NCBI GenBank assembly: GCA_005878685.1
Contig: VBLN01000044.1
Location: 1-10,616 of the forward strand
Origin: Deltaproteobacteria bacterium
Lineage (GTDB): Bacteria; Desulfobacterota; Binatia; UBA9968
Reading direction: 5' to 3'
DNA: 10,616 nucleotides
Both the position numbers and the translations under genes were made by a program. Every line of letters begins with the position of its first letter. The stretch's first letter is position 1. This document shows, one piece after another, positions 1 to 5,543 of the stretch. The notes under the pieces are model-generated. The model did not search any database. It was not told where the DNA came from and saw only the letters and a program-made list of their open reading frames with translations.

Positions 1-3
1 TGT

Positions 4-50
4 ACGCACTTCCGCTGTCCGTGAAGTGTTACGGAGGCGACGGAAGTACG
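4..50. other. Interrupted inverted repeat downstream of the hydroxylase operon
   Basis: ACTTCCG (8-14) is complementary to CGGAAGT (41-47), and inside it TCCGT (18-22) pairs with ACGGA (31-35) around an 8-nt loop. On the minus strand this lies about 25 nt beyond the large-subunit stop codon, so it could fold at the 3' end of that transcript and protect or help end it. It has no U-run, so it is not a standard intrinsic terminator. I see no gene in bases 1-71, although the left edge cuts off the context. Confidence 0.3.
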
Positions 51-71
51 GAAATCGTTGAAGCCGACGAA

Positions 72-2360
72 TCAGGCTCGCTGGCTCGCAACAGGCGGAG
101 CCTTAAGAGCGGTTAAGACGCGCTCGGGCGTGAAGGGAACTTCGCGCAGGCGCACTCCTATGGCGTCGAAGATCGCGTTGCCGATCGCCGCAGCCACAGG
201 GACGATCGACGGCTCGCCGCCGCCAAGGGCCGGCGTTTCCGGCCGGTTGATCAGGACGATGTCGACGTCGGGAACGTCCGGGAAGGCGATGATCGGGTAG
301 CTGCTCCAGTCGTTGTTCTTGACACCGGAGGCGTCGAACTGGACCTCTTCCATGAGCGCCCGGCTCGCGCCCTGGATGACGTTTCCCTCGATCTGGTTCT
401 TTAGCCCATCGGGATTCACAATGAGACCGCAGTCATGCGCGATGGTGATCTTCTTGACGGTTACGTTGCCGCTGGACTTGTCCACTTCCACTTCCGCGAC
501 CGCGCCGCAAAGTGTGCCGGCCCGATTGGACAGCGCGACGCCTCTTCCACTGGCCTTCGATCCTGTCGCTGCCGGCGCGGGTGAGGGCCGCTCCTGCCAG
601 CCCGCCTTCTTGGTCGCCGCGAGCAGCGCCTCGGTCGCGCGCTTGTTGTTGGTCAGGTAGCGCAGCCGGAACTGCACCGGATCGACGCCCAGATCGGATG
701 CGATCTCGTCCATGAAGCCCTCGCTCGCAAAAGAGCGGGCCAGATCTCCCGGCGCGCGCAGATTGCTGGTTCTGAGCGGTATCGGGTCCGGCCACACCCA
801 GGGAATCAGCGCCGACACACACTTTTGATTTTCGATGGCATAGATCTCTCCGCCGCCTTGCGTGCCGTTGGAGTTCCCCTGGCCGGTGGGTTTGATGCCG
901 ACCTGTCGCGACGCGAGCAGTGGCATTCCTTGTGCCTCGGTCCAGGGGAAGCCCCGATCCATGAAATCCCACGCGGTGATCTTGCCCTGGGCGTCAACGC
1001 CCGCCCGAACCATCTCCAGCTGCGCCGGCCCTTTGGGCTCCCACGCATGTTCATCTTCACGCATCCACTGCACGCGCACCGGCTTGCCCACCGCGCGCGA
1101 CATCACCGCCGCGTCCTCAGGCGCATCGTCCGTGCTGAACCGACCGTAACAGCCCGAGCCTTCCACGTAGATGACCCGCACCTGCTGTTCCTTTAATCCC
1201 AGCAGCTGGGCGACGGCGCCGCGTGTCCTGAAGGGCCCTTGCGTGCCGGTCCAGACGGTCGCGCGGTCCTTGCGCACGTCCGCGACCGCGCACGAGGGGC
1301 CGAGCGCTCCGTGCAGTTGGAACGGCCAGCGATAAGTCGCCTCGTATTTCTTGCTCGCTTGAGATAGCGCCGTATCCGGATTGCCCTTGTTGACGGCGAC
1401 CTGATCTCGAAAGCTCTTAGTGTCCTTGATATGGGCGAAAAGCGCGTCCGCATTGGCCGGCATCTTAGTGCTAGGCTCGGACCAGGTCACCTTCAAGGCT
1501 TTGGCCGCCTGGATCGCGGCCCATTCGGTCTTGGCGACGACACCGACGAAATTCCCATCCTGCACGACTTTTATGAGCCCGGGAATATTCTTGACTGAGC
1601 TCTCGTCGATGTTGGTCGGCTTGGAGTTCACCAGAGGCGGCCGGACCACGCGGCCATGGAGCATCCCAGGAACGCGAAAGTCCTGCGTATAGGTAAACTC
1701 GCCCGTGAGCTTGGGCGGCAGCTCGACCCGCGGCACCGAAGTGCCGACGATTTTATAGTCCTTGGGATCTTTGGCTTTGATCTCCGGGGCGACTTTCATG
1801 TCCCAGCCCGTGCCGGTGGCCGTGACCGTGACGTTGAAGCGCTTGCCGCCGATCAGCTGGCCGTAAGAGACCTTGTTCGAGGAGTTCCCGATGGCGCTCA
1901 CGACGCCGTCCGTCACCGTCAGTTGTTCCACTGAGGCGCCAAGACGCTCGGACGCGAGCTTCAAGAGCGCCTGCCGCGCGGCTGCGGCGGCTTGTCTGAG
2001 CTGCGGTCCTCCTCTTTCGATGGTTCTGCTGCCGACTGTTGAGGCCTGGTCGATCGTCTTGGTCGTATCGCCGACCTCCATCTTGATTCGCTTGAACGGG
2101 ATGTCGAGCTCCTCGGCCACGATCTGCGCCAGAGCGGTCTCGACGCCGGTGCCAAGATCGACTTTACTGGTAAAGACCGTCACGCTTCCGTCCTGACCGA
2201 TGGCCAGCCAGGAATCGAGCGCGGTCGGATCGAGTTCGCCGCTGGGTAGACGGTTGGACTGCGCCAGTACTTTCCCTACGGGTCGCGCGACGCTGAAGCT
2301 TACGATCAGCGCGCCCGTACCTTTAAGAAACTGTCTGCGGGAGAGTGTGATGTCACGCAT
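72..2360 (-). CDS. Molybdenum hydroxylase large subunit, Tat-exported (IorB/NicB-like)
   Basis: Molybdopterin-binding large subunit of a two-subunit xanthine-oxidase-family hydroxylase, 762 aa. Such enzymes insert oxygen from water into N-heterocycles, aromatic carbons or aldehydes. The N-terminus has a twin-arginine signal, SRRQFLKG at residues 7-14, then a hydrophobic stretch and LAQ near 32-34, so the folded enzyme probably works in the periplasm. The first molybdopterin segment begins near 48, and an a/b hammerhead-like domain spans about 217-295. A glycine-rich loop GSGCYGRF (401-408) resembles nicotinate-dehydrogenase-type subunits rather than the GGGFGRR type. GGGEP near the C-terminus carries the expected catalytic base Glu716. 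The protein ends soon after, with no C-terminal cytochrome c domain. The ATG is preceded by AAGGAGGAG, and the gene lies 15 nt after the small-subunit stop, so they are co-transcribed. The substrate is unknown; the exact subfamily is from memory of related proteins. Confidence 0.93.
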   Translation of the reverse strand: MRDITLSRRQFLKGTGALIVSFSVARPVGKVLAQSNRLPSGELDPTALDSWLAIGQDGSVTVFTSKVDLGTGVETALAQIVAEELDIPFKRIKMEVGDTTKTIDQASTVGSRTIERGGPQLRQAAAAARQALLKLASERLGASVEQLTVTDGVVSAIGNSSNKVSYGQLIGGKRFNVTVTATGTGWDMKVAPEIKAKDPKDYKIVGTSVPRVELPPKLTGEFTYTQDFRVPGMLHGRVVRPPLVNSKPTNIDESSVKNIPGLIKVVQDGNFVGVVAKTEWAAIQAAKALKVTWSEPSTKMPANADALFAHIKDTKSFRDQVAVNKGNPDTALSQASKKYEATYRWPFQLHGALGPSCAVADVRKDRATVWTGTQGPFRTRGAVAQLLGLKEQQVRVIYVEGSGCYGRFSTDDAPEDAAVMSRAVGKPVRVQWMREDEHAWEPKGPAQLEMVRAGVDAQGKITAWDFMDRGFPWTEAQGMPLLASRQVGIKPTGQGNSNGTQGGGEIYAIENQKCVSALIPWVWPDPIPLRTSNLRAPGDLARSFASEGFMDEIASDLGVDPVQFRLRYLTNNKRATEALLAATKKAGWQERPSPAPAATGSKASGRGVALSNRAGTLCGAVAEVEVDKSSGNVTVKKITIAHDCGLIVNPDGLKNQIEGNVIQGASRALMEEVQFDASGVKNNDWSSYPIIAFPDVPDVDIVLINRPETPALGGGEPSIVPVAAAIGNAIFDAIGVRLREVPFTPERVLTALKAPPVASQRA

Positions 2361-2375
2361 GTCGGCTCCTCCTTC

Positions 2376-2843
2376 TTAAGCTTTCTGCTGCTTCGCGGCG
2401 CGCTGGATGGCGCGCACGATCCGCAGATGACTGCCGCAACGGCATAGGTTGCTGGCAAGAGCCTGCTTGATATCAGCCTCCGTAGGACGAGGGTTTTTGT
2501 CCAGCAGCACCTTGGCGCTCATGATCATGCCATTGATGCAGTAGGCGCACTGACCCGCCTGCTCTTCGATGAACGCCTTCTGCAGCGGATGGGGACGGGC
2601 GACCGTGCCCAGTCCCTCCAAGGTAGTGATGCTGCGGTTGCGCGCCGCGGTGACCGGCACGCTGCACGAGCGGGCGGTGTCGCCGTCCATAATCACGGTG
2701 CACGCGCCGCACTGCGAAAGACCGCAACCGAACCGCGGCCCTTTCAATTGTAAATCGTCGCGCAGAACATAGAGGAGCGGGGTGGAAGGATCGGTGTCGA
2801 CGGTTCGGTTCTTACCGTTGACCTTGAATGAGATTCGCGCCAT
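2376..2843 (-). CDS. [2Fe-2S] small subunit of the molybdenum hydroxylase (IorA-like)
   Basis: Electron-transfer subunit, 155 aa, the usual size for this family. The N-terminal half is a plant-ferredoxin-like domain with Cys40, Cys45, Cys48 and Cys60 holding one [2Fe-2S] cluster. The C-terminal helical domain holds the second, proximal cluster with Cys99, Cys102, Cys134 and Cys136, in the motifs QCAYC and CRCG; Gln98 is where the family contacts the pterin. All eight cysteines are present, so it should be functional. It has no signal peptide and probably leaves the cell bound to its Tat-bearing partner, as known for related enzymes. The ATG has GGGAGG 6 nt upstream. It is first in the operon, behind a strong promoter at 2896-2924. 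No FAD subunit is encoded here, which fits the IorAB/NicAB type rather than three-subunit xanthine or CO dehydrogenases. Confidence 0.95.
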   Translation of the reverse strand: MARISFKVNGKNRTVDTDPSTPLLYVLRDDLQLKGPRFGCGLSQCGACTVIMDGDTARSCSVPVTAARNRSITTLEGLGTVARPHPLQKAFIEEQAGQCAYCINGMIMSAKVLLDKNPRPTEADIKQALASNLCRCGSHLRIVRAIQRAAKQQKA

Positions 2844-2862
2844 GGCGAGCCTCCCTTCTCGT

Positions 2863-2880
2863 CGGCCGGAAACCCGGCCG
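2863..2880 (-). promoter_or_regulatory. Perfect GC hairpin in the hydroxylase mRNA leader
   Basis: CGGCCGG (2863-2869) and CCGGCCG (2874-2880) form a perfect 7-bp all-GC stem with a 4-nt loop. It falls between the predicted transcription start near 2889 and the ribosome binding site (GGGAGG, 2850-2855). It would sit at the very 5' end of the message, where it could stabilise the RNA or tune translation. No U-run follows on either strand, so it is not a terminator. It could also be a palindromic protein-binding site. Confidence 0.45.
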
Positions 2881-2895
2881 CTGATCTTTATAATT

Positions 2896-2924
2896 TTTAT
2901 AGACCCACCCTATGAGGCTGTCAA
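2896..2924 (-). promoter_or_regulatory. Sigma70-like promoter of the hydroxylase operon
   Basis: On the minus strand a perfect -35 box TTGACA (2924-2919) is followed after exactly 17 nt by TATAAA (2901-2896), which matches five of six bases of the -10 consensus. The predicted start is near 2889, giving a leader of about 46 nt. This is unusually close to consensus for a GC-rich genome, so the operon may be strongly transcribed or held down by a repressor. An A7/T7 tract lies directly upstream. Confidence 0.7.
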
Positions 2925-2930
2925 TATAGT

Positions 2931-2957
2931 CAGCAAAAAAAGTGTGGTTTTTTTCTG
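2931..2957. promoter_or_regulatory. A7/T7 inverted repeat, candidate UP element
   Basis: CAG, a bulged C, seven A's (2935-2941), GTGTGG, seven T's (2948-2954) and CTG form a near-perfect inverted repeat. Relative to the minus-strand start near 2889 it covers about -42 to -68, where A/T tracts bind the RNA polymerase alpha subunit as an UP element. It lies midway between the two divergent promoters, so it could also be a bent-DNA or regulator site. In RNA it would be a weak A-U hairpin, and neither neighbouring transcript should include it. Confidence 0.45.
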
Positions 2958-2989
2958 ATGGCTCGATTCTGGCAGACTCTTTGGTCCGG

Positions 2990-3019
2990 TTGACAGTCCT
3001 AAGCGCGTAGTGGAACAAT
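2990..3019 (+). promoter_or_regulatory. Candidate promoter of the orphan binding-protein gene
   Basis: A perfect -35 box TTGACA (2990-2995) is followed after 18 nt by AACAAT (3014-3019), four of six matches to the -10 consensus. The predicted start near 3026 gives a leader of about 33 nt ahead of the ribosome binding site. The -35 box is convincing and the -10 box is weak, which could mean activator dependence. It diverges from the hydroxylase promoter, with the two -35 boxes 65 bp apart. Confidence 0.5.
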
Positions 3020-3058
3020 GCGACCGCTCGGCAGGCAACTTGGAAAGGAGGCATCCCG

Positions 3059-4048
3059 ATGTCCACGCGATCTATCTTTTCTCTCTGCATCGGCGCAGCG
3101 TTGCTCGTCATCCTTGCTCCGGATGTCGGCGGTCAGACGATCAAGATGACCGTCGGCCAGGCAGGAGTTAACCCGGGGACGAGTCTGTACTTCATCGCCC
3201 AAAAAGAAAATCTCTTCGCCAAGCATGGCCTCGATGTGAAGATTATCGAGACGACCACCACCAGCGCCGTGCAAGCGATGGTCGGCGGCAGCATGCAAGT
3301 CTCTCTGGGAGCGGGCCCGGCATTTGTCACCGCGACCCTGGAAGGATCTGCTCCCTTCGTAGTGGTTTCCTCCTGGATCAACGTGTTTCCCTACGCGGTT
3401 GTCGCCCGCAAGGAGATCGCCAAGGTGCAAGACTTGAAAGGCAAGACAGGCCAAGTTGGGGCGACCTTCGGCTCGGCGCCTGACGTTGCATTGCGGTTTG
3501 GACTGTCCAAGATGGGCCTGGATCCTGAAAAGGATGTGAAGTTGACGCAAATGGCCCGTCCTGACTGGGCAAACGTCATCGCCCAAATTGAACGGGGCGA
3601 CGTGCAGTTTTCTGTTCTTCCGCCTCCTTATGATCGCATGGGTCAGAAGCGCGGCTTTCACACGCTTTTTTCCCTGCCGGAGCTGGGCATTCCCTGGCAG
3701 CAGAACGGGGAGTGGGTGCAGAAATCGTATCTCACCGGCAACAGGGAAGCTGTTGTGCGCTTCGTGAGAGTGGTCGCCGATGCGATGAAAGTCTACTTCA
3801 ACCAAAAAGAAAAGACCCTCACCTATCTCTCCGAATTTCTCGGCAGCGATCGTGCCGATACCGAATACGCCTATCAGCTTTTTGCCAAATGGGCCGAGCG
3901 CAATCCCAGACCCACAGCGGAATCGATCAAGAACAACCTCGCGGCCATTAAAAGCACAACTCCCAAGGCTGCGGCGGCCGACCCGGCATCATTTATCGAC
4001 ACCAGCATCGTCGACCAATTAATCAAGGAGGGCTATTTTAAATTCTGA
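3059..4048 (+). CDS. Orphan NitT/TauT (NMT1/THI5-like) ABC substrate-binding protein
   Basis: Periplasmic solute-binding protein, 329 aa, typical of type II binding proteins of the NitT/TauT/SsuA/THI5-like group. Residues 1-26 look like a Sec signal peptide: Arg4, a hydrophobic core at about 6-20, and likely cleavage near GGQ at 24-26; there is no lipobox. Family features include an early IAQKENLFAKHGLDV-type segment (about 41-55), the DLKGKTGQVGATFGSAPDV hinge/ligand region and a C-terminal helix ending IVDQLIKEGYFKF. The ATG is well placed behind AAAGGAGG (3044-3051) with a 7-nt spacer. No permease or ATPase gene adjoins it, so it is an orphan component. It may share the transporter at 7221-10607, or use one elsewhere. 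It diverges from the hydroxylase operon, suggesting a shared regulator or related substrate (inference). The ligand cannot be read from the sequence. Confidence 0.9.
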   Translation: MSTRSIFSLCIGAALLVILAPDVGGQTIKMTVGQAGVNPGTSLYFIAQKENLFAKHGLDVKIIETTTTSAVQAMVGGSMQVSLGAGPAFVTATLEGSAPFVVVSSWINVFPYAVVARKEIAKVQDLKGKTGQVGATFGSAPDVALRFGLSKMGLDPEKDVKLTQMARPDWANVIAQIERGDVQFSVLPPPYDRMGQKRGFHTLFSLPELGIPWQQNGEWVQKSYLTGNREAVVRFVRVVADAMKVYFNQKEKTLTYLSEFLGSDRADTEYAYQLFAKWAERNPRPTAESIKNNLAAIKSTTPKAAAADPASFIDTSIVDQLIKEGYFKF

Positions 4049-4119
4049 CTTTATGATGAGAAATCAACTACTTGATATTCAAAGGGAATTATCGCTACGA
4101 AATTTACGCGCCGCGCCAT

Positions 4120-4200
4120 CCATGATCTCTAGAGTGCGGGCAGCATGGGAGCAGGCTACGTGGGCCGAGACTGATGCGATGTTCGTCCCGTAGATCATGG
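4120..4200. repeat. Distant 9-bp inverted repeat in non-coding spacer
   Basis: CCATGATCT (4120-4128) and AGATCATGG (4192-4200) are perfect inverted copies 63 nt apart. They lie in the 218-base non-coding gap between two convergent genes. They may be the ends of a folded RNA, a remnant of a small repeat element, or chance. The bases between them show no gene, target-site duplication or other structure I can support. Confidence 0.3.
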
Positions 4201-4210
4201 TATCCGTTAC

Positions 4211-4257
4211 TCGTGTCCGTGGCTCGTGCGTAAAACCACCACGATCACGAATCACGA
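4211..4257. terminator. Imperfect hairpin between convergent genes, possible two-way terminator
   Basis: The left arm TCGTGTCCGTGGCTCGTG (4211-4228) can pair imperfectly with the CACGA/CACG-rich right arm (4240-4257), around a loop containing GTAAAACCAC. Two genes end towards each other here (stops at 4048 and 4267), which is where a shared terminator would be expected. There is no clear T-run on either strand, so intrinsic termination is doubtful. Confidence 0.3.
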
Positions 4258-4265
4258 TCACGAAT
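4240..4265. repeat. Perfect tandem duplication of a 13-bp unit
   Basis: CACGATCACGAAT occurs twice in direct succession (4240-4252 and 4253-4265) without mismatch. Each unit also holds two CACGA-type submotifs, so the tract is a nested short repeat. It ends two bases before the minus-strand stop codon of the MetE-like gene (4267-4269). The repeat is plain in the sequence; any role is unknown. Confidence 0.85.
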
Positions 4266-4266
4266 T

Positions 4267-5421
4267 TCAGCGGCCGGGCCAAACTTGAGCGGCGACTTCC
4301 TGAATCACGTCAAACTTCCGCCATTGATCGTCTTCGCTAAGCAGGTTCCCCAAGATGTTGGATGCAAAGCCGCACTGCGGGCTTAGCGCGAGCTGTTCGA
4401 CGGGAAGATACCGACCGGCCTCTTCGATTCGGCGTTTCAACTCATCGGCGGTTTCCACTCTGGAAACTTTACTGCTCACAAGCCCCAGGACGGCGACCTT
4501 ATCCTTCGGCACAAACCTCAACGGCTCGAAGCCTCCGGCCCTCTCGGTATCGTATTCCAGCAGAAGTCGATGATGACTGAGCGTATTAAACAGCCTTTCG
4601 GCGATGGCATCGTAGCTTCCTTCGCGATGCCACATGCTGCGCTGGTTCCCCCGGCAAAGGTGTATGCCGAAGGTTACGCCTTCGAAACCGGCGATGACTG
4701 CATTGTCGGCCTTCATCGAGCGCTCCATGATCGCCATAGGATCCTCGCTGCCGCGACGCATCCGCGCCAAAGAGGGAGGGTCCACGTAGGACGTATAGCT
4801 CGGAGCATCGATCTGAATATAGCGACATCCGGTTTCGATCAAGCCGGCAACGATGCCACGTTCAATCCTGACGACGTCCGCCAAAAAATCGTCAATGTCT
4901 TTATAGACTGAGGCCGCGTTGCGACGATCGAACTGCTCGCAGATCCTGTCTGGACAGATCAAAGTAATCTTGACGGGTCTCGAGGTTAGAGCCTGCGCGA
5001 ATCGATACTCTTCCAGCGGCAGGTTGCGCGCGAGCCGCAGGCGCTCGGTGATCGGGCGCCAGTAAAATAGCGACGGATCGTCATCCGGATTATCGCGGTT
5101 CCAGCGCGTGAACGGCTTTCCGCCGGCGGCTCGCCGTTCATGAAACTCAATGGTCCGATTGACAGGCAGAAAACCGGTCACCGATTCCGCGAAGCTGTCC
5201 TGGAAATTCAGCCGGCGGAATTCCCCATCCGTCAGCACCGGCAAGTTGCGCCGCTCCTGTTTTGCAACAAGATCCCTGACGGCCTCGTCCTGAACCTGCC
5301 GCAGCTCGGCATCGCTCACCTGCCCCCGGCCATGCCGGGCGTAAGCCTCTTTCAACTTCTGCGGACGTAACAGGCTGCCTACTTGGTCTACACGGATCTT
5401 GGAGAGCGCGCCGTTCTTCAT
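4267..5421 (-). CDS. MetE-like (cobalamin-independent methionine synthase II family) protein
   Basis: 384 aa, matching only the catalytic C-terminal barrel of MetE; classical MetE is about 750 aa with an extra N-terminal half. The family transfers methyl or other alkyl groups to a zinc-bound thiol. The expected zinc ligands are visible: His254 and Cys256 in IHLCRGN, Glu289 in LLLEYD, and Cys350 in SPQCGFAS. TDGEFRR (64-70) is the conserved early loop. QIDAP (203-207) replaces the QIDEP/QVDEP of classical MetE, so an acidic residue at the thiol-substrate site has become Ala206. That argues for an acceptor other than homocysteine, or a catabolic role like epoxyalkane:CoM-type relatives (inference). 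There is no signal peptide, so it should be cytoplasmic. The ATG follows AAGGAGA at good spacing. It stands alone, convergent with the orphan binding protein and divergent from the ThDP enzyme. Confidence 0.88.
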   Translation of the reverse strand: MKNGALSKIRVDQVGSLLRPQKLKEAYARHGRGQVSDAELRQVQDEAVRDLVAKQERRNLPVLTDGEFRRLNFQDSFAESVTGFLPVNRTIEFHERRAAGGKPFTRWNRDNPDDDPSLFYWRPITERLRLARNLPLEEYRFAQALTSRPVKITLICPDRICEQFDRRNAASVYKDIDDFLADVVRIERGIVAGLIETGCRYIQIDAPSYTSYVDPPSLARMRRGSEDPMAIMERSMKADNAVIAGFEGVTFGIHLCRGNQRSMWHREGSYDAIAERLFNTLSHHRLLLEYDTERAGGFEPLRFVPKDKVAVLGLVSSKVSRVETADELKRRIEEAGRYLPVEQLALSPQCGFASNILGNLLSEDDQWRKFDVIQEVAAQVWPGR

Positions 5422-5443
5422 ACTGCTCTCCTTTTATTGGAAA

Positions 5444-5471
5444 TTGTGAGTGGCCGTCAAGCGACTAAAAT
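5444..5471 (+). promoter_or_regulatory. Candidate promoter of the ThDP-enzyme gene
   Basis: TTGTGA (5444-5449, four of six) is followed after 16 nt by TAAAAT (5466-5471, five of six matches to the -10 box). The predicted start is near 5478, giving a leader of about 65 nt. It is the best plus-strand match in the 122-base divergent spacer, but the -35 box is only moderate. Confidence 0.4.
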
Positions 5472-5484
5472 CGTCTATGAGACG
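5472..5484. promoter_or_regulatory. Small palindrome over the predicted start point
   Basis: CGTCT-ATG-AGACG is a perfect 5-bp inverted repeat with a 3-nt centre. It starts one base after the candidate -10 box and covers the predicted transcription start near 5478. Its place suits a repressor operator, but arms this short can arise by chance and no second copy was seen in the spacer. Confidence 0.3.
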
Positions 5485-5543
5485 CTGGAAAGCGAATCTC
5501 GTTTAGGCTAAGGTTTCATCGATCCCCACAGAGGAGGAAAAAA

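Noticed and set aside
433..1196. Several overlapping open frames on both strands within the hydroxylase large subunit
   Set aside because: All lie inside a continuous, motif-bearing 762-codon gene and show no family features.
2999..3805. Long minus-strand open frame (268 codons) opposite the orphan binding protein
   Set aside because: It is the mirror of a well-supported gene with signal peptide and ribosome binding site; its composition is rich in Arg/His/Gly with no recognisable domain, and it covers the divergent promoter region.
4079..4282. 67-codon minus-strand frame in the spacer
   Set aside because: It overlaps the MetE-like stop and the tandem repeat, has no ribosome binding site or recognisable features, and part of its sequence is the repeat itself.
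5433..5460. Minus-strand promoter TTGACG with AATAAA ahead of the MetE-like gene
   Set aside because: The spacing would start transcription about 5 nt before the ATG, leaving out the ribosome binding site; no other convincing minus-strand promoter was found in this spacer.
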